Of a stretch of DNA of 64,000 bases, positions 7,805 to 17,689 are shown one piece after another. Source of the DNA: Leptospira sp. WS60.C2 (lineage in GTDB: Bacteria > Spirochaetota > Leptospiria > Leptospirales > Leptospiraceae). Every line of letters begins with the position of its first letter. The first letter of the stretch is position 1. Where the stretch lies: assembly GCF_040833955.1 (NCBI RefSeq), contig NZ_CP162133.1:3293501-3357500 (forward strand), given 5' to 3'. The notes under the pieces are model-generated. The model ran no database searches, had not been told where the DNA came from, and worked only from the letters and a program-made list of their open reading frames with translations. Made by a program: the position numbers and the translations under genes.

Positions 7805-9826
7805 TTACAGATCAAATCCCAAAATTGTAAGGTCGTCCTGGCGTTCTTGACCGTTTTGAAACTTTTGTAATGCTCTTAGGAGTTCAATTTCTACCTCGTA
7901 GAGAGGGAGATGGAGGGTTTCTAAAAAAATTTGGTGTAACTTCTCCTCTCCAAATTCTTCTTCTTTTTGATTGAAGGCTTCATAGAGACCATCCGTAAAA
8001 ACAAACAAACGATCATCTTTTTCAAAAGGAATTTCAATTGTTTCATAATGAGTTTGTTTTTTTAAACCAATCATTCTTCCCGTTTTTGATAGTAGATTCA
8101 GCTTTCCTTTTTGTAACAAAACGGCAGAAGGATGTCCCGCAGAAGCAAACTCTAACTTGTTAGTTTGAAAATCCAAATCGATGATCATGGCCGTTAGAAG
8201 ACTGTTTAAAGAAACAAAGTTATCCATAAACTCTTCATTGAAGATTTCCATAATTTTGTTCGGATGTAAGTCAAATTCTTTGATAGGATCATATAGCCCT
8301 TTAATCGCCATTGTGATCATTGCTGCATGAACTCCATGACCAGTCGCATCAGCAATTAAGATTCTATATTTCAGATTCTTAAGATGAAGGATATCAAAGA
8401 AATCACCACCAACTTCAGAAACGGGCAAATATTTATAAACAAAACGTAATTGATCCTTTAATTTTGGATCCACAGAAATGGAGTTTTCTTGGATTTTTTT
8501 GGCGACAAAGAGGTCTCGTCTCATTACACTCAGAGTTTGGTTTAACTTTGAAGTTCTTTCTTTAACTTTTTCCTCTAATTCTAAATTTGATTTTTCTAAG
8601 TTTAACTTTACGTTGTTTTCTGCGATTTCTTTTTCTTTCATAATCGTATTATAACGATCAGCTAAAGCAAATGCGAGTAACATCATTTCGGCGGCAGAGC
8701 CGTACTGAGGACCTTCTAGTGTGAACACATTTGTCGGAATATAGCCAAGTGCACGCAAAGTTGAAATGATTAATGCTAAAAATAGAAATGCAAACGCAAG
8801 AAGGAAAAAATAGGCAATTCTTTGTTTTTTAAGCGAACATACTATTCCGATAAGCAAAATCCAAAAGGAAGTGATGGTATGGCTTAATACTAACCACTTG
8901 ATAAAAGTATCAAAGGAGATGATATAAAAAATAGGTAATAAAATTTGCAATAGAATCAATACCCAGTTCAAACGATCTAATTTTGGCAAAATTTGTTTTG
9001 TATGTAACAAATTACGCATAAACACCAAAAACAAAATCAGAACAATCGATATAAATAGATTGATTGCATATTGATCTAACCAAGGTGAATGATCCCAAAT
9101 ATAATCAGAAGCAATCCCATTGTGAGTTGCAATTGCTATGGCACTGGAAAAAACAACGAGTACATATAAAAAATAACTATAATCTTTTAATATGACAAAG
9201 ACAAACAAATTAAAGACGATCATTGCCAAGGTGATTCCAAAATACAAAGCCTGCAAAACATGATCATCGATCTCATGACGATCATACTCTTTTTTTCTCC
9301 AGATCTGGATGGGAAGATTGATTGCGTTTGGTGATTTTACCTTGAAATAAACCGTAGCGTTGGTTTGTTTCGGAAACACGATAGGAAAAACAAAAAAACG
9401 AGATCGATACGGTCGTTCCTTCGAAGGTATCTGATAACCAGATTTGATGATCTTAACACCATCTGCGGTTTCTATATACAAATCTAATATTTTCAAACGT
9501 GGATACGAAACAACAATGGATGTTTCAATCATTTGATCACTGGGATTTGTGATAGAAGTTTTTAACCAATAGGTGGATTTAGAATAAGAAAAGTTGAAGG
9601 CTTCTCCGGAGAAAGGAAATGTTTGGAATGTATAATTAGATTTGTTATTTTTAATCTCTTCATATTCTAGCTCATTGGTTGGATCCTCCAAAACAGATAG
9701 TGAAGGTACCATATAAATCGGTAAATCACTCAACTGATTGACATAGATTACCCTTTCTTTTGCTAACAAATCATGGCAAAAAACCATTGTACTGATTAGA
9801 TAAAAACAAAATCTCCAAACTATCAT
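7805..9826 (-). CDS. 7TMR-DISM receptor with PP2C/SpoIIE-type phosphatase domain
   Basis: 673-aa membrane signalling protein. Order: signal peptide (1-22), extracytoplasmic 7TMR-DISMED2-like beta domain (about 30-175), seven transmembrane helices (about 188-392), a coiled coil (about 395-435), then a SpoIIE/PP2C Ser/Thr phosphatase domain (about 460-672). Metal-binding motifs are intact: VGGDFFDI (472-479) and IADATGHGVHAAM (491-503), plus LFVFTDGLYEA near the end. Spirochaetes use such proteins in partner-switch signalling with anti-sigma antagonists. It begins 12 nt after the zinc-ribbon gene at 9839-11584, which is probably co-transcribed. The sensed ligand is unknown. Confidence 0.9.
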   Translation of the reverse strand: MIVWRFCFYLISTMVFCHDLLAKERVIYVNQLSDLPIYMVPSLSVLEDPTNELEYEEIKNNKSNYTFQTFPFSGEAFNFSYSKSTYWLKTSITNPSDQMIETSIVVSYPRLKILDLYIETADGVKIIKSGYQIPSKERPYRSRFFVFPIVFPKQTNATVYFKVKSPNAINLPIQIWRKKEYDRHEIDDHVLQALYFGITLAMIVFNLFVFVILKDYSYFLYVLVVFSSAIAIATHNGIASDYIWDHSPWLDQYAINLFISIVLILFLVFMRNLLHTKQILPKLDRLNWVLILLQILLPIFYIISFDTFIKWLVLSHTITSFWILLIGIVCSLKKQRIAYFFLLAFAFLFLALIISTLRALGYIPTNVFTLEGPQYGSAAEMMLLAFALADRYNTIMKEKEIAENNVKLNLEKSNLELEEKVKERTSKLNQTLSVMRRDLFVAKKIQENSISVDPKLKDQLRFVYKYLPVSEVGGDFFDILHLKNLKYRILIADATGHGVHAAMITMAIKGLYDPIKEFDLHPNKIMEIFNEEFMDNFVSLNSLLTAMIIDLDFQTNKLEFASAGHPSAVLLQKGKLNLLSKTGRMIGLKKQTHYETIEIPFEKDDRLFVFTDGLYEAFNQKEEEFGEEKLHQIFLETLHLPLYEVEIELLRALQKFQNGQERQDDLTILGFDL

Positions 9827-9838
9827 CTTTTGTATGCC

Positions 9839-11584
9839 TTAAGCGTTTCCTGAAAATAAGTCCAAAGTATACAATTGGAAACCATTTGAAAAAATAAGAA
9901 TTCCTTCGAAACTAACGCTATGGCTATTTTCACAAGAAAGAATTCTTTTAAAAATGACTTCACCTGTTGGTGCTATCAAAATCATTTCGACTTGATTCTC
10001 TTCTGTGTAAGCGTCAAACGCAGATAGAATGACAAGCGCATGTTTGCCATCAAAACTAAAAACATTTAAAACTTCTGATTCAATTGCAAGTTTACAAAGG
10101 ATATTCCCCAAAAAATCAATCATGACGATTGAACGATACTCGTTGGCAATTACGATTCGGTCATCTGTGACAAGAATAGGAGATTTCGTCGAACCAAACG
10201 AATGTGGACTCAGTGTATCAGATGAAGTAAATTCAAATTCTTTTAGTATTTGAAACTTCTCATTCACTAAATACGATTTATCCCACGCAAATGGTATCAA
10301 TACACCCCCAGGAAAACAAACAGGACGAGAAGCTAATGTATACGGTATTTCAATTCCACTTTCTTTGTCTTGAAAAAAACGTATTTTTTCTCCCGTCTGC
10401 ATATTCTCTATTATGGAATAGTAATAATAGAAATTAAAATGATGATCAATCATTACGGGATGATATTTGGAGTTATATGATAAAAGAATCTTTCTTTCTG
10501 CGTTTATCGCAAAAACTCCTTTTAGTGTAAAAAATAGAATTACACCCGATTCGGTTTCCAATGCTTTTCCCGAAAAAGGATCACCCATCGGTGTTTTGAG
10601 TTTTTCCTTCAACTCTTTTGATTTCAAATTATAGATGTGAATTTCATTTGCATGAGGAATGTATAGTGTATTGGATAAAATGCTAAATTGAAAATTCTGG
10701 ACCACGCGATTTTCAGAAACATCACGCTCTTCTGTTGACAAGATTTCATAACAACGATAGGCAAGTGGGATCGAAAGCAGATGGTTACCATTTAAATCAA
10801 AGAGAACTAATTCATCGGGCCGATTTAATTGTGAAAAATACTCTGAGCCTTTTTGATTTCCTTGGTAATAACAAATCAATCCTGAATGGAAAAATAAAAT
10901 TGGGATGGGTAAACCTTCTAGAAATGGACGTTTGACAGAGTGTTTCCAAAGAACTTTGTTTTCTGGTATTTGGATGCAAGATAAGAAATATGTATCATCC
11001 AAAAGGGATAAAATCACAAATTGATGGATTGCAATCCATTCCGTGATAATTACTTTTTCTTTTTCATCCAATTGTAAAATTGATTTGGCCAAGGATGGAA
11101 TACTTTTTTTCTTAACTTCTTCATATTCTTTAGAGAATTGTTTTTGAAACCAAGTACGTAACCATTGTTTTGCTGTATTTGGAAGATTTGATTCTCTCTC
11201 TAGATAAAGTGATCTGAGAGAATTTTGTTCTTTTGTTTGTAGGATTTCTAGTATTTCAGGAAAAAAAGTATATGGAAATGCTGAGTTTCCATGTTTCAAA
11301 ACTAAGGACACTGTTAGATTCCGAAGTAATTCCGCGCGCTCATCATCAATTAGCTCTGCGGTCTGCTCATAATACTCTGGATAGGTGGAACGAGGGTCAC
11401 CTGTCCCCTTAACACGGATCCACCAAAAATGATGGCAATTGTTGCATTCGTAAATTTCTCGATAGGAGTTTTGTGGGTTTTGGATGATATCATGGATCGG
11501 GAACTCTGGAGTTTGGTTTAAATCTTGAACAGGTTCCAATCGAGAAAACTGTTTAACACTTTTTGAACAATACAAGCAAGACAT
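9839..11584 (-). CDS. Unknown protein with N-terminal zinc ribbon and beta-propeller-like body
   Basis: 581 aa, not recognised. Two CxxC pairs at the N-terminus (C3/C6 and C47/C50, in CLYC and CNNC) suggest a zinc ribbon. Residues ~200-580 consist of repeating short beta strands with recurring turns such as LFDLNGNHLLSI, IHIYNLKSKELKEK and IVMIDFLGNILCK, a pattern like WD/PQQ-type propellers. No signal peptide. It is followed after 12 nt by the membrane PP2C phosphatase gene, so a role in the same signalling pathway is plausible but unproven. Confidence 0.65.
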   Translation of the reverse strand: MSCLYCSKSVKQFSRLEPVQDLNQTPEFPIHDIIQNPQNSYREIYECNNCHHFWWIRVKGTGDPRSTYPEYYEQTAELIDDERAELLRNLTVSLVLKHGNSAFPYTFFPEILEILQTKEQNSLRSLYLERESNLPNTAKQWLRTWFQKQFSKEYEEVKKKSIPSLAKSILQLDEKEKVIITEWIAIHQFVILSLLDDTYFLSCIQIPENKVLWKHSVKRPFLEGLPIPILFFHSGLICYYQGNQKGSEYFSQLNRPDELVLFDLNGNHLLSIPLAYRCYEILSTEERDVSENRVVQNFQFSILSNTLYIPHANEIHIYNLKSKELKEKLKTPMGDPFSGKALETESGVILFFTLKGVFAINAERKILLSYNSKYHPVMIDHHFNFYYYYSIIENMQTGEKIRFFQDKESGIEIPYTLASRPVCFPGGVLIPFAWDKSYLVNEKFQILKEFEFTSSDTLSPHSFGSTKSPILVTDDRIVIANEYRSIVMIDFLGNILCKLAIESEVLNVFSFDGKHALVILSAFDAYTEENQVEMILIAPTGEVIFKRILSCENSHSVSFEGILIFSNGFQLYTLDLFSGNA

Positions 11585-11702
11585 AAGAAGGGCTGTCTAG
11601 TCATACCGCTATTTTCTTCTTGGTCAAGCCAATTTCCTTTAGCCGTATTTCTTTCTAACTTTCTACATAGTTCTTGGCAATTTATTATCAAAATGCGAAA
11701 GT

Positions 11703-12941
11703 ATGCCATACCATATGTCTAACTCGCAACAGTCATACGAAAACCTTCTTGCGGAAATCAAAAGACTAGAAATGGAGAACAAAGAGCTCAGACAAACTCA
11801 AAGCTCCCCTAAAAATCACCTAACAAAACAAAACGAATTATTAAACTTTACCCAATTTTCTATCGACACAGTTTCCGATTCCATCTTGTGGTTGGATGAA
11901 AACGGGAAATATGTTTTTGTGAACAATGCAGCTTGCTTAAATTATGGATATGCAAAAGAAGAACTTCTATCGATGACTATGTTTCAGGTCGATCCTTTGT
12001 TTACAAAAGAGATTTGGGACGCACACTGGAACGAGATTCTTGAAAAAAAAACTTTCACTTTAGAAACCATTAATAAGCGAAAAGATGGAACTCCTTTTCC
12101 TATTGAAGTCACAGTCAATTTAGTTGAATACAATGGCAAAAAGTACAATTGTGCAATCGTTCGTAACATCACCGAACAAAAATTAAATGAATCAAAGCTT
12201 AAACAAGCAGCACTTCGTTTAGAAGAATTAAATGCAACCAAGGATAAATTTTTTTCAATCATCGCCCATGATCTACGTGGTCCCTTAGGTTCCCATAGAG
12301 AATTTACGAAACTCTTGAGGGAAAAAATCTCCTTCCTATCCGAAAGAGAAAGAGAGGTCAATTTACAGATCTTATATGAATCTTCAGAAAAATTATATTC
12401 TTTAATGGAGAATTTACTCCACTGGGCAAGGACACAAAGTGGAAACATTACTTTCCAACCTGTAGAGATTCGAATACATGAATTAGTCAATGCAACTATC
12501 GAAATCTTATCCTTATCGTTTCAGAAAAAACAAATTCGTTACGAAAATCTAATTCCAAAAGATTTAGAAATTGTTGCAGATTCTTTTATGATGGAAACTA
12601 TTTTTCGGAACTTGATATCAAATGCGATCAAGTATAGCTTGCCAAATCAAAAGATAGAAGTTGGTTTTATCAAATCAGATCTAAATCAATCAAAAGAAAC
12701 TACATACCAATTTTATGTAAAAGATGAAGGCATTGGTATGTCTCAAAACCAATTGAATTCATTATTCCAACTCGATCAAAAAGATTCAACTCCTGGAACG
12801 GCACAGGAAACAGGTACTGGCCTTGGATTAATTTTAAGTAAAGACTTTGTGGAGAAACACCAAGGAAAAATATGGGCTAAGAGTCAACCAGAGCAAGGTA
12901 CAACTTTCTATATGGAACTAGGACATATCACAATCAATTGA
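11703..12941 (+). CDS. PAS-domain sensor histidine kinase (soluble)
   Basis: 412 aa with no transmembrane segment. A short coiled coil (about 10-35) leads to a PAS domain (about 48-165, with FVNNAACLNYGY and the PAC end YNCAIVRNIT). HisKA follows with the phospho-acceptor H189 in FSIIAHDLRGPL, then HATPase with N-box NLISNAIKYS (about 303-312), G1 DEGIGMS (341) and G2 GTGLGLILSK (371). All boxes are intact. No response regulator gene is adjacent, so it is an orphan kinase here. The start could also be the ATG four codons later (11715). Confidence 0.92.
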   Translation: MPYHMSNSQQSYENLLAEIKRLEMENKELRQTQSSPKNHLTKQNELLNFTQFSIDTVSDSILWLDENGKYVFVNNAACLNYGYAKEELLSMTMFQVDPLFTKEIWDAHWNEILEKKTFTLETINKRKDGTPFPIEVTVNLVEYNGKKYNCAIVRNITEQKLNESKLKQAALRLEELNATKDKFFSIIAHDLRGPLGSHREFTKLLREKISFLSEREREVNLQILYESSEKLYSLMENLLHWARTQSGNITFQPVEIRIHELVNATIEILSLSFQKKQIRYENLIPKDLEIVADSFMMETIFRNLISNAIKYSLPNQKIEVGFIKSDLNQSKETTYQFYVKDEGIGMSQNQLNSLFQLDQKDSTPGTAQETGTGLGLILSKDFVEKHQGKIWAKSQPEQGTTFYMELGHITIN

Positions 12942-13032
12942 TAGAGGTTCTCTTTCGATTATTTTAGGATTCAATATTTTATTTCATTTTTTTTAATCGA
13001 TTCAAATCGAAACAATCTGTATTTTTGCACCT

Positions 13033-14175
13033 ATGCGAAGTACAATCCTATTTTATTCTCTCCTATCGCTTTTGGTATCTGTTTCGCTTTTTGCACAACC
13101 AGTAACAGAAAACAACCAAGAGACAAATCCTACTCCTACTCCCAAAAAATCATTTTTTGGAACACGCCTTGCCGTGTTAGAACTTGCAGGTGAGTTTGTG
13201 CAAACACCTTCCGAAGGTGGACCTCAATCTGTTTCTAGCATTCTGAATTCAGCAAGGGTCGCCTCAAGTTTTCTAAACAGTGGTACAACAGCCAATAACT
13301 TAAACCCACCAGGGATCATCACAGAAAGTGCTGAATCAAGACCTGCTTCCACAATTTCTCCTCGGATCAAATACTCTCACCAGTTTTCAGAGGATTTTTT
13401 TATTGGTTTCGTTTATGCAAAAGGAGAGCAATTCAATGATACGAGAACTAGCTTTAGTACAAATGGATTGTATCTGAATGATAAAGTTCGTTCGGCAGTC
13501 AATGAAGTTGGTTTTAAAATAGGAATTGGTCCCATCAATTACCTAACGGATTCCTCTTCTTCTGAATTTAGTTTTAGTTACTCAGAATTATCTTCCAAAG
13601 GACCATTCCAATCCTTTCAAATCAAATTTCCTTTTTTACGAACAGGCGATCAAAATGTAACAGAAGGTTATGCGTTCTCAACGGGATCTGTTGAATTCAG
13701 AACCAAAAATTATGGTATGAACTTTGGTTTTGCTGGCGCCATTACGAATTGGCTAAATTTTTACATGATTGGTGATCTAACCATTTTTTCTGGACAACTC
13801 AAACTCTTGAACTATGGATTGGAAACCTCTTCCACTGGAAGTCTCAATGCCAGTAACCAAGTGGTATTCAGTGCTCCAGTTACCAAAACGGACATCACGT
13901 TTTTTCAATCAAAAGAAGGTTTGATGCGAGGACTGGGAGGAGCTTCTGTTTCTTTGGAACTGGGACTTGTTTGGAAAATTTTAGACACGATGGGAATCAA
14001 ATACGGCGGATTTTACCAACTGTCATCGTTCAGTGTTTCCGAAGTGTCTGGTTTTAATTTTGGCCCTGGAAAAACACCTGTCGAACTCAGCTCTGTCCCG
14101 GACCTCAATTCTTCCCAAAGTGCAAAAGAATTTGGATCTTTTGGAGTGAATGTATCTCTTGTGAAAAACTTTTGA
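13033..14175 (+). CDS. Putative outer-membrane beta-barrel protein
   Basis: 380 aa, not assigned to a named family. A clean signal peptide (about 1-22, LLVSVSLFAQP) is followed by a Pro/Thr-rich linker and then long alternating polar/hydrophobic strands (e.g. FFIGFVYAKGEQF, VGFKIGIGPINYL, YGMNFGFAGAITNWLNFYM). It ends in a phenylalanine (VSLVKNF), as many outer-membrane barrels do. No lipobox. Leptospira encodes many such barrels of unknown function. Confidence 0.7.
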   Translation: MRSTILFYSLLSLLVSVSLFAQPVTENNQETNPTPTPKKSFFGTRLAVLELAGEFVQTPSEGGPQSVSSILNSARVASSFLNSGTTANNLNPPGIITESAESRPASTISPRIKYSHQFSEDFFIGFVYAKGEQFNDTRTSFSTNGLYLNDKVRSAVNEVGFKIGIGPINYLTDSSSSEFSFSYSELSSKGPFQSFQIKFPFLRTGDQNVTEGYAFSTGSVEFRTKNYGMNFGFAGAITNWLNFYMIGDLTIFSGQLKLLNYGLETSSTGSLNASNQVVFSAPVTKTDITFFQSKEGLMRGLGGASVSLELGLVWKILDTMGIKYGGFYQLSSFSVSEVSGFNFGPGKTPVELSSVPDLNSSQSAKEFGSFGVNVSLVKNF

Positions 14176-14230
14176 TCTAGTTTTGATGTCTTATGAGTAA
14201 AGGGTCACTTCCTTTTCTTGTAGGACAATC

Positions 14231-15256
14231 ATGAAACACAAATCCATTTTATACGCACAAAAACTCGATTTTCAATGGCCTACGTCTGATCCATTTCTAT
14301 TCTGCGTTCACCACGAAGACTTCTATCCAAAAGGAAATGGAAAATTTGGACCAAACGCTTCTTTACAAGGGAGACAGATTGGCCAAGATTTCGCGGGAAA
14401 AGATGGTTGGAGGATGTATCATGGAGATACCATCCCAGGATTTCCGGGTCACCCTCACCGCGGATTTGAAACGGTAACAATTGTTCAGCGAGGATTAGTG
14501 GATCATGCCGACTCACAAGGTGCGGCAGGTCGTTATGGAGATGGTGATGTGCAGTGGATGACGGCAGGTGCTGGGATCCAACACTCGGAAATGTTTCCTC
14601 TCATCAATGAATCGAGTGATAACACCTTAGAATTATTTCAAATATGGATCAATTTACCCGCTAAACATAAGTTTGTTGATCCACATTTTACTATGTTTTG
14701 GAACGAGGACATTCCTGTTAAATTTCTCACAGATGCCAATGGAAAAAAAGTAAAAATCAAAACGGTCGCAGGATCATTGTTTGGTGACAAACCGTTGGAT
14801 CCACCACCAAATTCTTGGGCGGGTGATCCCAAAAACGAAGTAGGAATTTATATCTTAGATTTAGATCCGGAAGTCCAATTTGTTTTGCCAAAAACATCCA
14901 CGGGAAACAATAGAAATTTATATTACTTCCGCGGGGAAGGAATGGTTGCCGATGGAACCCAAGTTCCAGGTAAACATATGTACAATCTGAAAAGTGATGA
15001 ACCTGTGGAAATTCGAAATGGTTCGGAGGCAGGAAGGATTCTCATTTTAGAGGGAAAACCAATCGCAGAGCCAGTGGTGCAATACGGACCATTCGTGATG
15101 AACAAACCAGAAGAAATCCAGCAAGCATTTGATGATTACCGAAAGACTCAATTCGGTGGTTGGCCTTGGGATTCTTACGACCCCGTTCATGTAGGCAAAG
15201 GTCGATTCGCCAAACATGCGAATGGGAAAGAAGAATTTCCCTCCCAAAGCAAATAA
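14231..15256 (+). CDS. Pirin family protein
   Basis: 341-aa bicupin. The N-terminal cupin carries the four pirin metal ligands: H74 and H76 in GHPHRGFET and H118 with E120 in GAGIQHSEMF. The second half contains the pirin C-terminal cupin (RNLYYFRGEGM; later PFVMNKPEEIQQAFDDY). Bacterial pirins are reported as quercetinase-like oxygenases or regulatory partners of central enzymes; the substrate here cannot be read. An AGGA ribosome-binding site precedes the ATG. It converges on ilvD with a strong hairpin between the genes. Confidence 0.92.
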   Translation: MKHKSILYAQKLDFQWPTSDPFLFCVHHEDFYPKGNGKFGPNASLQGRQIGQDFAGKDGWRMYHGDTIPGFPGHPHRGFETVTIVQRGLVDHADSQGAAGRYGDGDVQWMTAGAGIQHSEMFPLINESSDNTLELFQIWINLPAKHKFVDPHFTMFWNEDIPVKFLTDANGKKVKIKTVAGSLFGDKPLDPPPNSWAGDPKNEVGIYILDLDPEVQFVLPKTSTGNNRNLYYFRGEGMVADGTQVPGKHMYNLKSDEPVEIRNGSEAGRILILEGKPIAEPVVQYGPFVMNKPEEIQQAFDDYRKTQFGGWPWDSYDPVHVGKGRFAKHANGKEEFPSQSK

Positions 15257-15279
15257 AGTTCGTTAGTGATTTCCTCATG

Positions 15280-15301
15280 GGATCGGTAGAATTACCGATC
15301 C
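15280..15301. terminator. Hairpin between convergent pirin gene and ilvD
   Basis: GGATCGGTA (15280-15288) pairs perfectly with TACCGATCC (15293-15301) around GAAT. It overlaps the ilvD stop codon. There is no T-tract on either strand, so it is a terminator-like or mRNA-end-stabilising hairpin rather than a textbook intrinsic terminator. Confidence 0.5.
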
Positions 15302-16968
15302 GTCAAACAACCAGTACTTGCATCCTTCACCATTTGAATGTACTTCCATAAGTAACCACTTGTGACACGGTAAGGAGGTTTTTTCCATTGAGCGCGGCGT
15401 TTTTCCAGTTCTTCATCGCTCACTTTTAGATCCAAACGGTTTGTCCGTGCATCAATGGAGATCACATCTCCATCTTGGACAAGAGCAATCTCTCCCCCTT
15501 CCATTGCTTCGGGAGTGATGTGACCCACAACAAAGCCATGGCTTCCCCCTGAGAAACGTCCATCAGTGATGAGAGCGACGTTGTCACCTAGACCTGCTCC
15601 AATGATGGCAGAGGTAGGTTTTAACATTTCTGGCATTCCAGGTCCCCCTTTCGGACCCACATATCGAATGACCACCACATGTCCTGGTTTTACTTTTCCA
15701 TCACGAATGCCCTCGTTTGCTTCCACTTCGGAATCAAAACAAATTGCCTTGCCTTCAAACATTTCCCCTTCGTGACCAGTGATTTTTGCAACAGCACCTT
15801 TTTTGGCAATGTTACCATATAACACTTGTATGTGGCCTTCCTTCTTAATCGGATTGTTCACAGGTCGGAGTAAGTCTTGGTCTTTAGGAAGGTCAGGAAG
15901 AGCTTCTAAATTCTCTGCAACGGTTTTTCCAGTCACAGTCATACAAGTTCCATCTAACATCCCTTCTTTTAGCATAAATTTCATGATGGCTGGTGTTCCA
16001 CCAATGGCAAAAAGATCTTCCATCAAATACTTTCCACTTGGTTTCATATCTGCAAGCAGTGGTGTCGTATCTGTTACTTTTTGGATTTGATCCAAGTCCA
16101 AATCAATTCCCATCGTACGGGCAATGGCAATCATATGGAGAGCCGCATTTGTCGATCCACCAAGGATTGTAATCACGCGAAGAGCATTGAGAATGGATTT
16201 TGGTGTGATGATGTCTGAAGGTTTGATGTCTTTTTCTAAAAGATTATAGATATACTTTCCAATTTCTTGGCACTCTCTCTTCTTTTCTTCACTGCGAGCA
16301 GGAGAAGAAGAACTGTATGGCAAACTCATTCCCATCACTTCAATTGCCGTTGCCATCGTATTGGCGGTATACATCCCACCGCAAGCGCCAGGTCCAGGGC
16401 AGGAATTTTTAATGACCTCTCTAAAATCTTCTTCAGATATTTTGCCGTTAATTTTTTTGCCATACGCTTCAAAGGCAGATACGATATTTAATTTTTCTCC
16501 TTTGAAATGACCACCATTGATAGTTCCACCATAGACCATGATCGCTGGTCGATTGAGTCTTGCCATTGCCATGATGGCCCCTGGCATATTCTTATCACAA
16601 CCGGCAGTAAAGATAAGACCATCGTAAAAATGGGCACCTGCTATCGTTTCGATGGAGTCCGCAATGATCTCACGAGAAGGAAGGGAAAAACGCATTCCAT
16701 CATTTCCGTTGGTAATCCCATCACTGACTCCGATGGTATTGAACAAAAGACCGACCATTTGTTTTGTATCGAGGACACTTTTCTTTTGTAATGCAGACAA
16801 GGTTGTCAAATGCATGTTACAAGGATTCCCATCAAAACCAGTACTTCCAATTCCAACAAAAGGTTTGTTCAAATCTTCGTAGGGAACTCCCGATCCAATG
16901 ATCATCGCTTGCGATGCGGGGAGAGATTCATCTTGGGTTAATACTCGGCTGTATCGATTCAAACTCAT
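15292..16968 (-). CDS. ilvD: Dihydroxy-acid dehydratase
   Basis: 558 aa, full length for IlvD. It dehydrates 2,3-dihydroxy-isovalerate and -methylvalerate to the 2-oxo acids in valine and isoleucine synthesis. The Fe-S cysteines are present: C50 in [10 protein letters not shown]124 in [10 protein letters not shown] and C196 in [15 protein letters not shown]; three cysteines fit the [2Fe-2S] type. The C-terminal substrate-site motif [17 protein letters not shown] is intact. An AAAGGA ribosome-binding site precedes the ATG. No other ilv gene is in the window. Confidence 0.97.
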   Translation of the reverse strand: MSLNRYSRVLTQDESLPASQAMIIGSGVPYEDLNKPFVGIGSTGFDGNPCNMHLTTLSALQKKSVLDTKQMVGLLFNTIGVSDGITNGNDGMRFSLPSREIIADSIETIAGAHFYDGLIFTAGCDKNMPGAIMAMARLNRPAIMVYGGTINGGHFKGEKLNIVSAFEAYGKKINGKISEEDFREVIKNSCPGPGACGGMYTANTMATAIEVMGMSLPYSSSSPARSEEKKRECQEIGKYIYNLLEKDIKPSDIITPKSILNALRVITILGGSTNAALHMIAIARTMGIDLDLDQIQKVTDTTPLLADMKPSGKYLMEDLFAIGGTPAIMKFMLKEGMLDGTCMTVTGKTVAENLEALPDLPKDQDLLRPVNNPIKKEGHIQVLYGNIAKKGAVAKITGHEGEMFEGKAICFDSEVEANEGIRDGKVKPGHVVVIRYVGPKGGPGMPEMLKPTSAIIGAGLGDNVALITDGRFSGGSHGFVVGHITPEAMEGGEIALVQDGDVISIDARTNRLDLKVSDEELEKRRAQWKKPPYRVTSGYLWKYIQMVKDASTGCLTDR

Positions 16969-17038
16969 AATTTACAATTTCCTTTGGATTAAAGTCAAAA
17001 TGAAAGAATGGAAGAGAAAGGAAAGCGGATTTTCAAGA

Positions 17039-17689
17039 TTAGGGAAGCGAGATTTCGAGTAGAATTTTATTTTCATTACTTCCTTGCGCTAAATCTTTTT
17101 CCCATTCTAAGAATTCTAACTGCAAACATGCGTTAGCTTTATCTCGGCTCGACTGAGGCAAAAAGCCATTCGCCGCAATCACTTTCGCAGCTTTTGCCGT
17201 TTTTCCCCTTGGCGATTCTAACCACTGCAGTTCAAAAAACGTGGCAAGTCTCGTTCCTGTAGCAGGTTGGATCCCCGCAATTTCGCATGACTCTGTCACC
17301 AAAAACTGGTATCTTGATTGAATCGAATCTATGTTTGCATTCGTTGTGGCTTTTGTATTCAAAAGGCCTGATTGTAAAATGGATTCTTGGCAATCCGTGG
17401 TGCGATTTTGAATGATGCGAGTTTCATTCAGGATAAAATTGACTTCGGATTGCGTGATGATGAGTTGGCCTTGATTGCAAACACCGAGTGGTCTGCGACT
17501 ACAAGTCCTTGTGTTGGTGTTCGTATCTGTTTTGATACAATTTCCATAATTTCTCTGCCAAACGAGTGTGGTGAGGAGCTGGGTTTGTTCCTCTTCTTTT
17601 TTCCTTTGTAAGTCTTCCCCAGTTTCAAAGCAGGAAACCAAAAAGAGGATTGAGAAAAGATAAATTTGGGACATTCGAATTCGCTTCAA
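17039..17689 (-). CDS. Lipoprotein encoded downstream of a TonB-dependent receptor
   Basis: 216 aa, unknown function. The signal ends in a lipobox (FLFLVSC-like: LFSILFLVSC, Cys about residue 20), so it should be lipidated. The mature part contains several cysteines (ACxR-like spacing, e.g. YGNCIKTD, CSRRPLGVCN) that may form disulfides. The start is a TTG at 17689: a GGAGG ribosome-binding site (17697-17701) lies 7 nt before it and the TTG overlaps the receptor stop (TTGA), whereas the next ATG (17674) is 22 nt from any Shine-Dalgarno. A role as accessory to the receptor is inferred from coupling. Confidence 0.78.
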   Translation of the reverse strand: MKRIRMSQIYLFSILFLVSCFETGEDLQRKKEEEQTQLLTTLVWQRNYGNCIKTDTNTNTRTCSRRPLGVCNQGQLIITQSEVNFILNETRIIQNRTTDCQESILQSGLLNTKATTNANIDSIQSRYQFLVTESCEIAGIQPATGTRLATFFELQWLESPRGKTAKAAKVIAANGFLPQSSRDKANACLQLEFLEWEKDLAQGSNENKILLEISLP

